The notes beneath the pieces are model-generated. The model was not told the origin of the DNA, did not search any database, and saw nothing but the letters and a program-made list of their open reading frames with translations. This document shows positions 45,401-54,559 of a DNA stretch of 64,000 nt, piece after piece. The stretch spans positions 26,644,477 through 26,708,476 of the forward strand of contig OU964918.1 in assembly GCA_918807975.1 (NCBI GenBank). The letters are read 5' to 3'. Every line of letters starts with the position of its first letter. Position 1 is the first letter of the stretch. Source of the stretch: Aplidium turbinatum. Its lineage: Eukaryota > Chordata > Ascidiacea > Aplousobranchia > Polyclinidae. The position numbers and the translations under genes were made by a program.

Positions 45401-45820
45401 CCTATCTGAGAACTCACTTTCTTTTTGTTCGAAGTTATTTTTTAACGAGTTAAATTCGGGATCTACCCTATCACGAAGTTCTGCTAAGATTGCAGAGTTA
45501 ACAATTTTACTCAAAAGAGCATGGAAATGCCTTAATTCCTCTTCTAAAGTAGATAAGTTAGATCGAAAAATTAACAGTTCCTGCTTATCACTCAAAGAAC
45601 CTAGGGCTACAGAAAGTTTCCCAATTTGAGTCAAAATATCCCGTCTAAGATGCCGGGCCTCTCGAACTGACTTAGCCTCATCGTTAATGGGTCCCTCCCC
45701 AGAATGGCCTGCCCGACCGCAAAGAACATCATCAGGCTTAAACTCAGTCGAGTCGACGGCGGTCGAGTCCCTGTCACCACCGAGTGTAGACATATTAAAT
45801 GTTAGGGCTAAATTTAACAA
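39482..45820 (-). CDS. BEL/Pao Gag-Pol polyprotein
   Basis: A 2112-residue frame. In order it shows an Ala/Glu-rich coiled-coil Gag region, Cys-rich zinc knuckles, an aspartic protease of the Pao type, reverse transcriptase, RNase H, an integrase zinc-binding part with the integrase core, and a C-terminal domain usual in Pao integrases. There is no envelope-like frame. It is the full expected length for the family. Confidence 0.93.
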   Translation of the reverse strand: MLNLALTFNMSTLGGDRDSTAVDSTEFKPDDVLCGRAGHSGEGPINDEAKSVREARHLRRDILTQIGKLSVALGSLSDKQELLIFRSNLSTLEEELRHFHALLSKIVNSAILAELRDRVDPEFNSLKNNFEQKESEFSDRLDADIHPEDSASNVSTRMSESSSRIVAQINLQLRREELQIQAEAEARAAEAIARAEAVRAEAAAKAAEAAAKAEARAAEFALKDAQLRAEQRKEVALAEYRSELGSRRSSRKGSSRHSRSEHQSQFNLPNLFQTPVQSVSGPVQSTCFPAVSGGLGAAAKGLPKAVEPRSANYNRTPPPERTGHGAAISSNALLPSQFSAPLVFDRPATRNLGGCERRIASPDFNVCEDRDRAVHVTEPTQPLKGYSLSSPAKSSSQQQDCFFEYQNSRTFFDKAALIGYDGNNMPFVFFKNRVLALMAASPFKGTRLTLLQAACVRTAAQTIANLVSDTPGLSEKDRIEMSLARLSQRFGVRGGLFAEPEIRKYRYGSKFTSISSSDLKEFKDELSQCLLYAKAYGQRDKLEGRFVLDLAKRLPFDAKQHYLDFLGDQYGSTEEPTFQSLFDFVVREETRKSTDFSIMLMGDSGESQHFKKFGKGKLPSCPVRQTSVKPHDNVISGSSQYSTAVGAPRGGVARHSDIPACFCCSSRGQVEYHFLSNCKEFLRLTPKDRRDVIVKAGKCLNCLRQHMVRDCNHANNCRKCGPTNDRKHYFLLHDFYVTSRDSLDLVGKDEAGARVPVRNVKIGNVKAAFNRVTAARVLNPMTGKSKLVYCQHDPGSQLTFVSSDLVCELGLKPYDKASFKMDTLAGQKPTCADLVKLNIQSLETDELFCDITSVVNPAWADDVKTLPHKQDLSGFRHFHDVNMFHLNDCSTVDVLIGNDNAYLMCAKEERVGDNRSEPHALLTPLGWLACGGKSPLVESVAKVCRVQTSSESDVISGFQRKIESRDMEIADLNKVIQDLTLQNETCELSRNDILARELVEPNIELKDGRFEIPVPLKEDIDLPNNFVLASDRAAALRKKALKQPELRDFLTDTMKDLKSNGYIERAGEAGNVKGFEWYLPYFVTSQLKKRIVYDGKSEFRGTCVNDVMFSGPDLLNPLVDVLARFRLGRFGLMADVTKCFFQIMLPESQRDLFRILWFEDDDLENGRMVPFRFCVHPWGIKSSPYIACLAIKKMIEQNPSSAGELTLCNIANNMYMDDFIFSADSLEEAQQITHESIALFDSRGFKLVKWSANKEAMIVLSNLDNEMLSPLIRDIDFQTENMTLPSAKTLGCVWQTESDEMRIACSLKPLAKHTRRSMLSQLGQNFDPLGFGAPFFLKARLILQQLAIDKFDWDTEVPDSFVKEWESWLRSLDLLKDFSLPRWYFANSGVCSPDDIVSYQLHGFSDASNQAFSSVVYLRRLVNGVPSVSFVLGKSTIVVKNQFSWPIARKELVAALNTARLVKQAYEALKMPDCSKYFWCDSRTVLQWVKNPDLRLNKFITRRVEHILLLSGAQDWRFCPTDMNPADVGTRPNLITKKEFRELWLNGSSLLYQCEEIPSVENPIPVPVHSLYLRDEEGSLDVGQGGLHRLIEAAPSLYVMKKRIAYLVAFVEFLCCKTKKRSFMKPKLDASYLDRALDLTVKFVQKSVYGDVLHLMTKRSPDALEEVIKRGSVGASQREKERLKELRSLKKYRPCVDDAGVIRIKGRLSNSPEISLEAKHPIVLPSKHSFTRLVVLSHHNRNAHCGVQHTLLSTRQKFWIANGNASVKRYLNDCGVCAIEKARPIRQLMSDLPLSRTTAHRKPFFDCGLDYLGPLTFVEGRSHKKAWGLLFTCMASRAIHVELVTSLSLSDFLLAFTRFTDLRGQVNAIYSDNGSTFQAASKKLPELIESAEFHNALRQREINWEFIPPYAPAQGGVWEAMVKQFKIAFFHILDSSIRKPNFIELLTYTGSAVRIVNERPLVPLSDDPRDFTVITPASLLTPYLDPYCAVGQPHDRDQLRRDYRFNLSLSQQFWNKWIDFYLPGLQGRKKWLKMAENLEPGQLVVVGSLQDIGKRGKYQLGRVHEVVPQIRKGKPVVRRAKVAVCNYDESTGKVKVDYVLRDISCLAPVKNT

Positions 45821-46242
45821 TTAAAAAATTAAGTTACACAAACACACAAAATTACAGTAGTTATAAAAAACTTAACTGCAAAGACCGTAAAAATACAAAA
45901 AAGAATTTAAAGCACGATACCGTAGCTGTACGAGTATGTGAAGTCCAAACGTCCACAAAACTTGCTTGGATTCTTCCACTTGAATCTTCAAGCACAGATG
46001 GATTGCCTTTAATCTTCTTTCTTGCCAATGAATGTCAAAGTTATTTTTCTTCTGTACCAAACTGAGAAGAAATGTCTTTACTTTTTAGCTTAAAGTTCTT
46101 CAGTTGCCTACCGAGAAGAAATGTCTTTAATTTTCTTTGCTTCTTTAGACTACCAACCAATAAGATCTTCTTTTATTATTTCTTTGCTTCTAAGTGCTTC
46201 TGTGCCAAACACTAGACAGAGAATCGTCTTTTATTTTTTTTA

Positions 46243-46809
46243 TGGTCACAGCGGTAAACTATAATCTCTTCTTGGGAAAATTTTAACATAAAGTTCCCTA
46301 ATCCGTTCGTCTGTATATAATGACCGAAGAAACACACACTTGAACTTCTTTTCAAACAGTGTATTCCTGTAAAATTAGCCCGAGGCTACCGAAAACGAGG
46401 GGGTGCAACGCCTACACCACTTAAACTGTCACTACACAACAGATTACTTGGATAAAAGACGGAACCTTTGTCCAGCTAGCAAGCACTAAGCCAACAGTTA
46501 AATGTGCGGCCAACTTTCAAACAATCATTTTACGAATGACCAGAATAGATATCAATATCTCAAATTCACGTAGAAAGTAACTGTGACGCAATAAATGAAA
46601 GACAATTATGAAGTCATTCCAACAGGTGTTTAAAGCTGATGTAATATTTCCTGTTTAAACAGGCCCAAACAAGTCCTAACAAGTTTGACACAAGTCTATG
46701 AACGATGGTGCAATTTTGGCACATTTTCTAGCAACTTCCATGACGTAATATTCAGTAGACTTGAACGGTTTTATATGACGTTTGATTTGTACAGAGATTG
46801 GCCGTAACA
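46243..46809 (-). repeat. BEL/Pao 5' LTR
   Basis: A 567-bp LTR, the partner of 38610-39175. A leader of about 420 bp separates it from the coding region. Confidence 0.95.
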
Positions 46810-46814
46810 GCACG

Positions 46815-47238
46815 TGATCTGCCAGTTAGGTTGTTCAGTGTACTCCATGCTATGCGGCTGGTGTGCGTGAAGTCGATTGATTCAACGGCTTCTGTCCAGC
46901 GCTCCTTCCTCTTTGAGTCCAGCCTTGCCAGCAGAGCTGTGGCTGAGCTGTTGGTGTCATTGCCCTGAGGGGCGTGGAGGAAGTCGGAGTAGAGGCTTTC
47001 GCACTCCTTGTCCCAGCACGGTATGTAGGTCTTTCGTCGGCCGCGGGAGATGGATTGTTTTGCCGCTGATGTTATTGCATCACAAAAGTCCTGGTAGGCT
47101 TCTTCCACGTTGTTGGTGTGAGGGGATGGGAGATACTGTGTGGCTTCATTGGTGAGGAGGCTGTAGTACTCCCAGTTAGCCATTCTGAAGTTCCATCGAT
47201 TAACAGGCTTGCTTCGCCATTTCTGAAGTTCCATCGAA
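46815..47238 (-). pseudogene. LINE copy 2, 5' coding fragment
   Basis: The - strand reads NRWNFRMANWEYYSLLTNEA, then GRRKTYIPCWDKECESLYSD and the TLNNLTGRSRA stretch, the linker between endonuclease and reverse transcriptase. The tryptophan in NWEYY is intact here but is a stop in copy 1. It runs directly up to the 5-bp duplication beside the BEL/Pao element. Confidence 0.85.
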
Positions 47239-47312
47239 TCTGACAAATAAATAGCCTATGTTATGTTTTTCATTTGTCACTTTTTGCTACATAGTCCTAT
47301 AATCATCTAAGA

Positions 47313-48048
47313 CAGTGGTTCTTAACCTTTTTGTTTTGGCGGAATCCTTTTGGTGCCCTCGAAGCGGTCGTGGACCCCTAAAAAATTTATAGCATATCGC
47401 GTCTCCTTTTTTATAAGTTTTGAAACGACACACTTAGAAAAATTTGCTGAACTCGCGACGCACTTATGATGATTGATGACATTGACCATTGACGAAGTTA
47501 TGTTATGAGCTATATCTTGGCACACAGGATCAAAAATCTGTATTCTATATGCTGATTGAATGCTTTTTTGCAAATTTTATTGCAAATGAATAAAGTTTTT
47601 GTGACCTTTACAAAAAAAATTTTCTCGTTTTTCATTTGTAACCAATAGGCTATTTCGTTGTAATCACAGCCATGGAAAATCCGTGAGTGCTAATAAGCTA
47701 CAGACTGACGTTTCCATTTCTAAATTAAGCATTGATCAACAACCTGCTGTCTCAAAAGAATTAAGTTGATCATACACAGGCTTATGAAAAGATTTTAGTC
47801 TTTTGTATGAAATTTTTTCTAGTTAGGAAGCCGAACCTTTGTGCGACGCCCTTTAAAATTTCAAACGACGCACCACATTGTTGCGTGGTACAGTTTGAAA
47901 ATCATTGTAAATACACAAATAAAGCAGAACTAATTTTTTAATGTCGTAATTTATCAATCATGCTGCAAATTCGAAAACTTTCGCGGACCCCCTGAAAACG
48001 CCTCGCGGACCCCTTAGAGGTTTATGGACCCCAGGTTAATAACCCCTG
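47313..48048. mobile_element. hAT-type non-autonomous element
   Basis: The ends are CAGTGGTTCTTAACC at 47313 and GGTTAATAACCCCTG ending at 48048. The exact 8-bp duplication is ATCTAAGA (47305-47312 and 48049-48056). Repeated GCGGACCCC words lie near both ends. No transposase was recognised. Its left end is close to that of 35650-36394. Confidence 0.9.
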
Positions 48049-48212
48049 ATCTAAGAAGATGTAAGAATTGTTTAAACGTAAAAATCCACTGGCATTTTGC
48101 TTGCTTACTAAACATGTCCTCTTTTTGGGTGATGAAAATATAGTAGGCCTATATTGTAGGCTATAGGCCCTATAATTTGGCTAAAAGCGAATAGCAGAAG
48201 TTGTTAGCCTAT

Positions 48213-48310
48213 ATTGCAAAATTTGCAGTAGCTTACATGACCTTAAAAGGGCACCATTGCCCCCCATCCAGAGAAAATTTGAGGGTAGGGGGCATCCTCC
48301 CCCCTGCTGA
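48213..48310. mobile_element. Fragment of the 26639-27025 MITE family
   Basis: GCAGTAGCTTACATGACCTT and AAAAGGGCACCATTGCCCCC are the inverse of 26690-26740. One end only; there is no matching partner end nearby. Confidence 0.7.
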
Positions 48311-49680
48311 GACAGCTTCATTAGCATCACGGATCCAACCGCCAAACCAAGACAATTTTAATGTTTGGTACACACCATAACTAGGCTACCAAATGCTATA
48401 GCACAGCTTTCGGTAGCCAGCAGTAACTTTCATTTTGGTAACACTCTACACTATTAATTGAATAAAACTTCAACTTGTCCAGGAACTACAGCGCCAAAAA
48501 AGGTCTTTACCTACTTATCAATGGTTGACAGGCTTCAGTTCAGTTCAGTTGTTTTTTTATTTCTGACCATCATATCAAAACAATACACATCAACATAGCA
48601 AAGGTCAAGAAAAAGGTAGAAGCGACAAAAACGCGAACGTTAAAACGTGCTTGTGATCGAGGTAAGTTATTGAGTTGAAAAAATTTTTGGCACGGTCGCA
48701 ACACCTTCAGAAAAATTTAAGATATAAAGGGAAATTTAAAAAAATAAAAAATGTTACAAAACAAATAAACATATAGCCTATAGGCTATAACTTTATTAGC
48801 CTACATAACTTTAGCTGATATATTGAAGATTTGTATGGACAGTTGCTATGAAGATCGGCCATGGTGCGTTATCAAGAGTGCTGATGGTCGTAAGGGGAAC
48901 ACGTCTTGATGCGTTTAGCTCATAGCAAAGAGCAAGGCAGGCAAAGAAAACCCCACAAAGAAATCCTACCACGCGCAAAGCCATTTCAAGCGCAACGCAC
49001 CAGGCCTTGCACGACTCACAAAATAGATAGGCTATAACTTGACGACATGAAACAATGACAAAAAACAAACTAGCAAAAAACAACATCATCATCTTGCGGA
49101 AATTCAATTATACCCAGGGAAGTTATGTCTTAAAAATATCAAGCGTGCTTTGATAAAAGTTGCGTTGATAAAGCGATAATTTTAGACCCCAGTCAGCTAA
49201 ACTCGCCACTTCCACACCGATCCAACGTTGGCTAACGTTGTATTAATGCAAAAATGACAGGCATCGCCAGCTGGGATGTAGTAGTGGTATGTCCCATTGT
49301 CCCAGTAATATGATAAATTTGGGTTACCGTATGTTTTACACGTTAAACCATATTAAAGTGACAAAAAATATCCAATTTGGCATATTACGTTAAAAAAAAA
49401 TAGATAAACAATCAGACAATAGCATGACGATCCAGTCCAAGATATTGAAATAAAACAACTGGTTGGAGCACATGGCCACCGCTTCACCGAAAGATGGAGA
49501 TTGGTCAAAAAGGATGGAAAAACTTCTGCAGACTCTGTAGAACTTCTGTGGACAAAAAAACACAAGAACCAGAAGGCCAGTAGGAGTACTTACAATCTTA
49601 CTATTTTGCTAATAAATCTACACACGTTGGCTTATCATTGCTGGGCAAAAAAATATATATATATATATATTAGTATGTTT
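48311..49680. other. No gene recognised; AT microsatellite
   Basis: AT-rich DNA with a CAGTTCAGTTCAGTTG short repeat near 48537 and a pure AT dinucleotide run at 49654-49672. No terminal repeats or protein remnants were found. Confidence 0.5.
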
Positions 49681-49735
49681 GTTAGGCATTGTCGGAAATT
49701 TTCAGGGGTTGTCAGGCATTGTAGAGTAGCTACTT

Positions 49736-50589
49736 CCCAGTCAGCAAAGGTTCGTGGGGCCCACTTGGGTTACCCACATTGTACTGCGTGGGCCCCAGTA
49801 CCTATGTGTCCACGGTTTGCAGAAATGTCCCAAGTGGGCAGCCCACCTATGTTAGAAACGATTCCCCGCCCATTTAATATTATTGTTGTATCTCTGCTCC
49901 ATTCTATTTTCATGCTTGAGTGACCCGGCCATGCATTAACAATTTTTGCTAGTTGATCTTTCTTTTTACGTTTTGGCATGGACTGGAGTGGTCATTGTTT
50001 TATAAATCTGGAGAACTGGAGATTTGGAGTGACTAGGGAATATGTAAGAATTCGGTAAGCAACTGTTTGTTTCGTTTTATTATTGTCGTTTTCAATACAC
50101 CATTTCTTCTAATAAGTAAGGCCTGCACTTTATCCAGTCTAGGCAAAAAACGTTCTAGACAACCTACGTCTAATGGGTGGGCAGCCTACCATGAAACCAT
50201 TATTAAAATGTAAACCGCCGTCGCATTGTATCGTTGTATATATTCAATTTTTATGATTATTGCACTTTAATATAGCATAATGGACCGGTGCAAACGTATA
50301 TTTTATAATTTTTCATCATGGTGGGTAGCCCACTTCATGCCCACAGAAAGCCCAGAAAGTTTATTTCAAGAAATAAAAATAAATTCCCAGATACATTTTC
50401 ATGATATGATAACATTATTAAGATAAATTCAATAAAAGATGTCGGGAATCGGTTGTAAAGAAAAAAATATGAAGTAGGCCGCGCACTTGGGGCCTAATCG
50501 GAAACATCAGATAAACTCACCTTAAGCCCACAAGGCCACGAATGCCCATGGAAATCCCACGTGGGCCCCACGAACCCTTGCTGACTGGG
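49736..50589. mobile_element. Non-autonomous TIR element inside the palindrome
   Basis: The ends are CCCAGTCAGCAAAGGTTCGT at 49736 and ACGAACCCTTGCTGACTGGG ending at 50589. GTGGGCCCCA/TGGGGCCCAC words follow inside both ends. The target duplication is only two or three T residues, so the superfamily is open (a Harbinger or ISL2EU type would fit). No coding sequence. Confidence 0.85.
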
Positions 50590-51436
50590 TTTCAGGCATT
50601 GTCTAGGATTTCCAGGCACTGTCGATCATTATCAGTGATTGACGGGTTTGTTAGGCATTATAGACCATTTTCAGGCATTGCCAAACATTTTCAGGGGTTT
50701 TCGAGGATTTTCAGGGGTTGTCAGGCATTGTAGAGTAGCTACTTTCAGGCATTGTTGGGAATTTCCAGGCATTGTCTAGGATTTCCAGGCATTGTCGATC
50801 AATATCAGTGGTTGACAGGTTTGGTAGTCATTATGGAACATTTTCAGGCATTGTCGAACATTTTCAGGGATTGTCGAACATTTTCAGGGGTTGTCGAGCA
50901 TTTTCAGGGGTTGTCAGGCATTGTCGGTAATTTCAAGGCATTGTCTAGGATTTCCAGGCATTGTCGATGCTAGACAATCCCTGAAAATGTTCGACAATGC
51001 CTGACAAACCCGTCAACCACTAATAATGATCAACAATGCTTGGAAATACTAGACAATGCCGGGAAATTACCAACAATGCCTGAAAGTAGCTACTCTACAA
51101 TGCCTGACAACCCCTGAAAATGCTCGACAATCCTTGAAAATGTTCCATAATGACTACCAAACCTGTCAAACACTGATATTGATCGACAATGCCTGGAAAT
51201 CCTAGACAATGCCTGGAAATTCCCAACAATGCCTGAAAGTAGCTACTCTACAATGCCTGACAACCCCTGAAAATGCTCGACAACCCCAGAATATGTTCGA
51301 TAATGCCTGAAAATGTTCCACAATGCCTCACAAGCCTGTCAACCATAGCCGTACGAGACCAAACCATATTGGGGGGCAGAACGTAAATTTGCCCAAATGT
51401 GCACGCTTTTATAGAAATTGCCCAAATATAATGTAT

Positions 51437-51979
51437 TGGTCACAGCGGTAAACCATAATCTCTTCGTGGGAAAATTGTAACATAAAGTTCCCGGATCCGT
51501 TCGTCTGTATGTAATGACCGAAAAACAAACACTCTTTTGAAACGTCTTTTCAAAAAGTGTATTCCTGTAAAATTAGCCCGCGGCTATCGAAAATGGAACG
51601 CAACACCGTACGCCTCTAAAAACTGTCACTACAATACAAACTACTTAGATAAAAGACGGAAAATTTGTCCAGCTAGCAAGCACCAAGCAAACAGATTTGC
51701 GACTGACTTCCAACAAACAATTTTACGAATGACCAGAATAGATAGCAATATCTCAAATGCACGTACGCAGTACTGTGACGCAATAGTGAAAGACATTGTC
51801 ACGCAATTCAAACCGGTGTTCAAAGGTAGTGATGCAATATTTCATCAGGTCTTACGACCGATGGTGCAATATTTGGACATTTTCTAGCAATTTCCATGAC
51901 GTAAGATGCCAGCTAGGTTAAGTAGACCATAACGGTTTTTATATGACGTTTGATTTGGTGAACAAAATTGTCGGGAACA
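51437..51979 (-). mobile_element. Solo BEL/Pao LTR
   Basis: It resembles the LTRs at 38610 and 46243 along its whole length but is clearly diverged and shorter, about 543 bp. It is flanked by the 5-bp duplication TGTAT (51432-51436 and 51980-51984). A complete element must once have been here and been lost by recombination between its LTRs. It is older than the 38610-46809 copy. Confidence 0.9.
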
Positions 51980-52029
51980 TGTATGCGGTGCATGATAACA
52001 GTGAAAAACTAACATAACAAGATCACTAG

Positions 52030-52801
52030 CAGTGGCGTAGCCAGTAATTTTGAAAGGGGGGTTTTGACGGCGTGTTTCGGTTATGGCGACATCCAGCAGC
52101 GGGGGGTCTGGGGGGCCTCCCCCAGAAAATTTTGAAAAATTACTTTGAATTTGGTGCATTCTGAGAGTATTTTCAACAAAAATGTGGTTATGAATATTCC
52201 TGTATAATGGTACTGTGCGGTGGTAGCCACTTTAACAAGTCGAAATTCTGCCACTGAAATTGATTAGAATGAAACCGCCAACCAATCAGAAGCTACGGTT
52301 TAAGTGACGTAAAAAATGGCGAAAAGAAGATGATAGAAAGCAAATTAAGTGATGGATTTTTTGTCAGCTGGTTGGCTTAAGAGTTAGGGTTAAGGCTAGA
52401 AAGTAGTCATTTCATTGACGCGGGTTCGATTCCCACTACTGCTATTGCTCTTTTTCTTCTTTAATTACCAAATAAAGTTCAAAACAAGCATTAACTCTCT
52501 GGATGAGTGCTAGAAGAATCACAATTGGACGGCAGCCTCTTATAACATGTTCTGATTGGTTGGCGGTTGTATTCTAGTCAATTTCAGTGGCAGAATTTCG
52601 ACTTGTTAAAGTGGCTACCCTGTGCGGTGGCATAGCAAAAGGATAAGATCATGTTTTCTTCGGCATTTTTCGGAAATAAAGCTACAATTTTCTATGTTTT
52701 CTTGTTGTTAATTCCTGCCTGAGATATTTGAATGTTTGGTAATGGCAAAACTCGCTCTTTGCAATACCCACCCACCCCCCTGGTTACGCCAGTACGCCAC
52801 T
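52030..52801. mobile_element. CAGTGGCGTAGCC MITE, copy 1
   Basis: The ends are CAGTGGCGTAGCC at 52030 and a near-inverse GGTTACGCCAGTACGCCACTG ending at 52801 (slightly altered). The flanking 8-mers ATCACTAG and ATCACCAG agree at 7 of 8. A second MITE (52222-52619) sits inside it. It is a hAT-type family, shared with 56130 and 58224. Confidence 0.85.
52222..52619. mobile_element. MITE with 9-bp duplication and internal tRNA-like part, copy 1
   Basis: The ends are GGTAGCCACTTTAACAAGTC at 52222 and the inverse ending GGCTACC at 52619. The exact 9-bp duplication is CTGTGCGGT (52213-52221 and 52620-52628). The inverted repeats run more than 60 bp. A tRNA-like stretch with GGGTTCGATTCCCAC lies at about 52371-52444. 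A 9-bp duplication suggests a Mutator-like mover. Confidence 0.9.
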
Positions 52802-53639
52802 GATCACCAGCTAGCTAGAATTTCTTACCAAAGTAATCAAGATAGAACAACTGAATTCATTTTTGAAGATACCTTGCTTGTGCATTGCTCGATGCTTCTG
52901 CACTTTGGCATGGTAAGTAGGAGTAACAAATATTGTTTTACACACCACAAATAATAAACAACGCCACTTAAATATTCAGTTGTGATGTCATAAAAGACTA
53001 AAAAATAAACATTGCAGGAAACCGGCTCAGGGGGACCATGCAGATTCAGAAAAAAGTACGTAACAATAGAGAAATTATAATTAAATGTAATAAAACACAG
53101 ACATACTACTTCTGTTCACATAAACTTTGTTCAATCAATTAAAGTAGTTTTGATGATGCGAATTTTAGTACAAAAATAAAAAGGTCTGGCAGCACTACTT
53201 CTAAAAATATAGTTAGGCTTGGTAATTTGATGACAAAAATAACTAAGCTTGATGTATATATTCTAAGTTTGCATACAGACGTTGACGTAGGATTCAAAGA
53301 ACCCAATTAGCCTAGCAGTACGTATTTACATTGATTCAATGTCTGAATATTGAATAATATTCAATCATCGGATTTGCAGAAAGCGTCTTTGGATTTTCAA
53401 AAAATCGCCGAATAGGGAACTCGTCGAAAAAGGCTCTCGCCGAATAGGGAACTCGCCGAATAGTAGCAGAACCTTTTATAAAAGTAACCAAACAAAGCTA
53501 AGCAACACCTTAACATTACTTTTAACAGGTATAACATGTCTTTGTTAAATGTTGTGGTGTTGCTTAGCTATGTTCGTTTATGGTTGAAAAAGTACTGTGA
53601 CCTTCCCACCCGAATTGTTTTATAAAAGTATTTACCAGA

Positions 53640-54110
53640 TTTATATAAATTCATATTTTGTAGTTGCCCAAATCAAGATGATGCATTCATGGATATTATG
53701 AAAAAAATTAAAGACTTTGTAAATGTTGATGCCGAGGCAACTGCAATAACTGCATCATGCCAATTTGGGCAGTTTTATAAATAGACTATGATCAGATAGG
53801 CCTACTGCAATTTCATATTTTTTTGTTGCCCAAATCTAAACGATTTAGTTATGTAAATGGAAAAATTAATGAATTGTTCATTTTGGGGAAACTGCCTCAC
53901 GCTAATTTGGGCAGTTGCATCAACAGACTAATCAGTTTCATCAAATAATTTCATGTTTTCAGGTGCCCAAATCAACACGATGCATTTGTGAAAATTAATA
54001 AAATTAGCTATATAGCAAATTTTGCGTTTTGATTTGGGCAGTTTCACAAAAGTATTAGAGACATATTTTGGTGGTTGCCCAAATTGGCATGATGCAGTTG
54101 GTTAAATGCA
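53640..54110. repeat. Diverged tandem repeat with TGCCCAAAT / ATTTGGGCA motifs
   Basis: TGCCCAAAT occurs at about 53664, 53830, 53963 and 54076. ATTTGGGCAGTT-type words occur at about 53762, 53907 and 54034, roughly every 110-170 bases. Isolated copies also lie near 51390 and 51418, at the other end of the same hAT-like element. Confidence 0.65.
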
Positions 54111-54559
54111 TTTCGTACTGCAGTTTGATCACCATGCAATACAATATATCAATATGGGTGTGCCAAATGAAAATTTTGCGGCACATTTCTTGTGCAAATA
54201 AGAGGCTGCTGTACTTAGTTTGATAGGTAAAAGACATTAATTTATAGTTTTTCTTAATTTATGCTATTTTGTAGCGCTTTATATAGCAATTTCTGCCCTA
54301 ATAATTTCAAGATTTTGCCCGAATTCGCGACGTTTTGAAACAACAGGGGGGCGGCTGCCCCCCTGGCTCGTACGGCTATGCTGTCAACCACTGATAATGA
54401 TCGACAATGCCTGAAAATCCTACACAATGCCTAGAAATTCCCAACAATGCCTGAAAGTAGTTAGCCTACTCTACAATACCTGAAACCCCTGAAAATGTTC
54501 AACAACCCCTGAAAATGCTCCACAACCCCCCAAAAAGCCGACAATGCCTGACAATGGGT

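Larger units (their letters stand above)
38610..46809 (-). mobile_element. BEL/Pao LTR retrotransposon, looks whole
   Basis: An 8.2-kb element of the BEL/Pao family lies on the - strand, with two LTRs of about 566 bp that begin TG and end CA. It is flanked by the 5-bp target duplication GCACG (38605-38609 and 46810-46814), the usual size for this family. A single long frame covers Gag, protease, reverse transcriptase, RNase H and integrase. The LTRs differ at only a few positions, so it is a recent insertion, younger than the LINE it sits in. It looks whole, with no breaks seen. Confidence 0.95.
36641..47238 (-). mobile_element. LINE copy 2, split by the BEL/Pao element
   Basis: Same family as 5935-9109 and very close in sequence. 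The 3' end with its ATC-rich tail is at 36641. The coding part runs 38609-36678 and resumes at 47230-46815 beyond the inserted BEL/Pao element. The split lies within the LINE sequence GGCACGTGATCTGCC, 5 bases of which are duplicated. The endonuclease domain is absent, so it is 5' truncated near 47238. At that edge the 17-bp TTCTGAAGTTCCATCGA occurs twice (47185-47231), a likely scar of end joining. Confidence 0.92.
51344..54380. mobile_element. hAT-like element with CATAGCCGTACGAG ends
   Basis: The ends are CATAGCCGTACGAG at 51344 and CTCGTACGGCTATG ending at 54380. The exact 8-bp duplication is CTGTCAAC (51336-51343 and 54381-54388). It carries a solo BEL/Pao LTR and nested MITEs, plus a diverged tandem array near its right side. 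No transposase was recognised. Confidence 0.88.
49681..54556. repeat. Palindromic array of 20-bp repeats, interrupted twice
   Basis: A tandem array of a unit close to TTTTCAGGCATTGTCGAACA runs forward (49681-49735 and 50590-50965). It flips at about 50969 to the inverse, TGTTCGACAATGCCTGAAAA (50972-51343 and 54381-54556). Together these form a palindrome of about 1 kb. Units vary around a core of GGCATTGTC. The GTAGAGTAGCTACTTTCAGG block occurs in both arms. The left arm is broken by a TIR element (49736-50589) and the right arm by a hAT-like element (51344-54380). Confidence 0.9.

Noticed and set aside
45153-45629. Ala/Ser-rich frame on the + strand
   Set aside because: It is the shadow of the coiled-coil Gag region coded on the other strand. 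The repeats come from the GCx codons.
49681-51343. CRISPR-like array of short repeats
   Set aside because: The units are nearly contiguous 20-mers without unique spacers, they invert halfway, and the genome is animal. It is a satellite or foldback array.
51537-51887. 116-residue frame
   Set aside because: It lies entirely inside the solo LTR.
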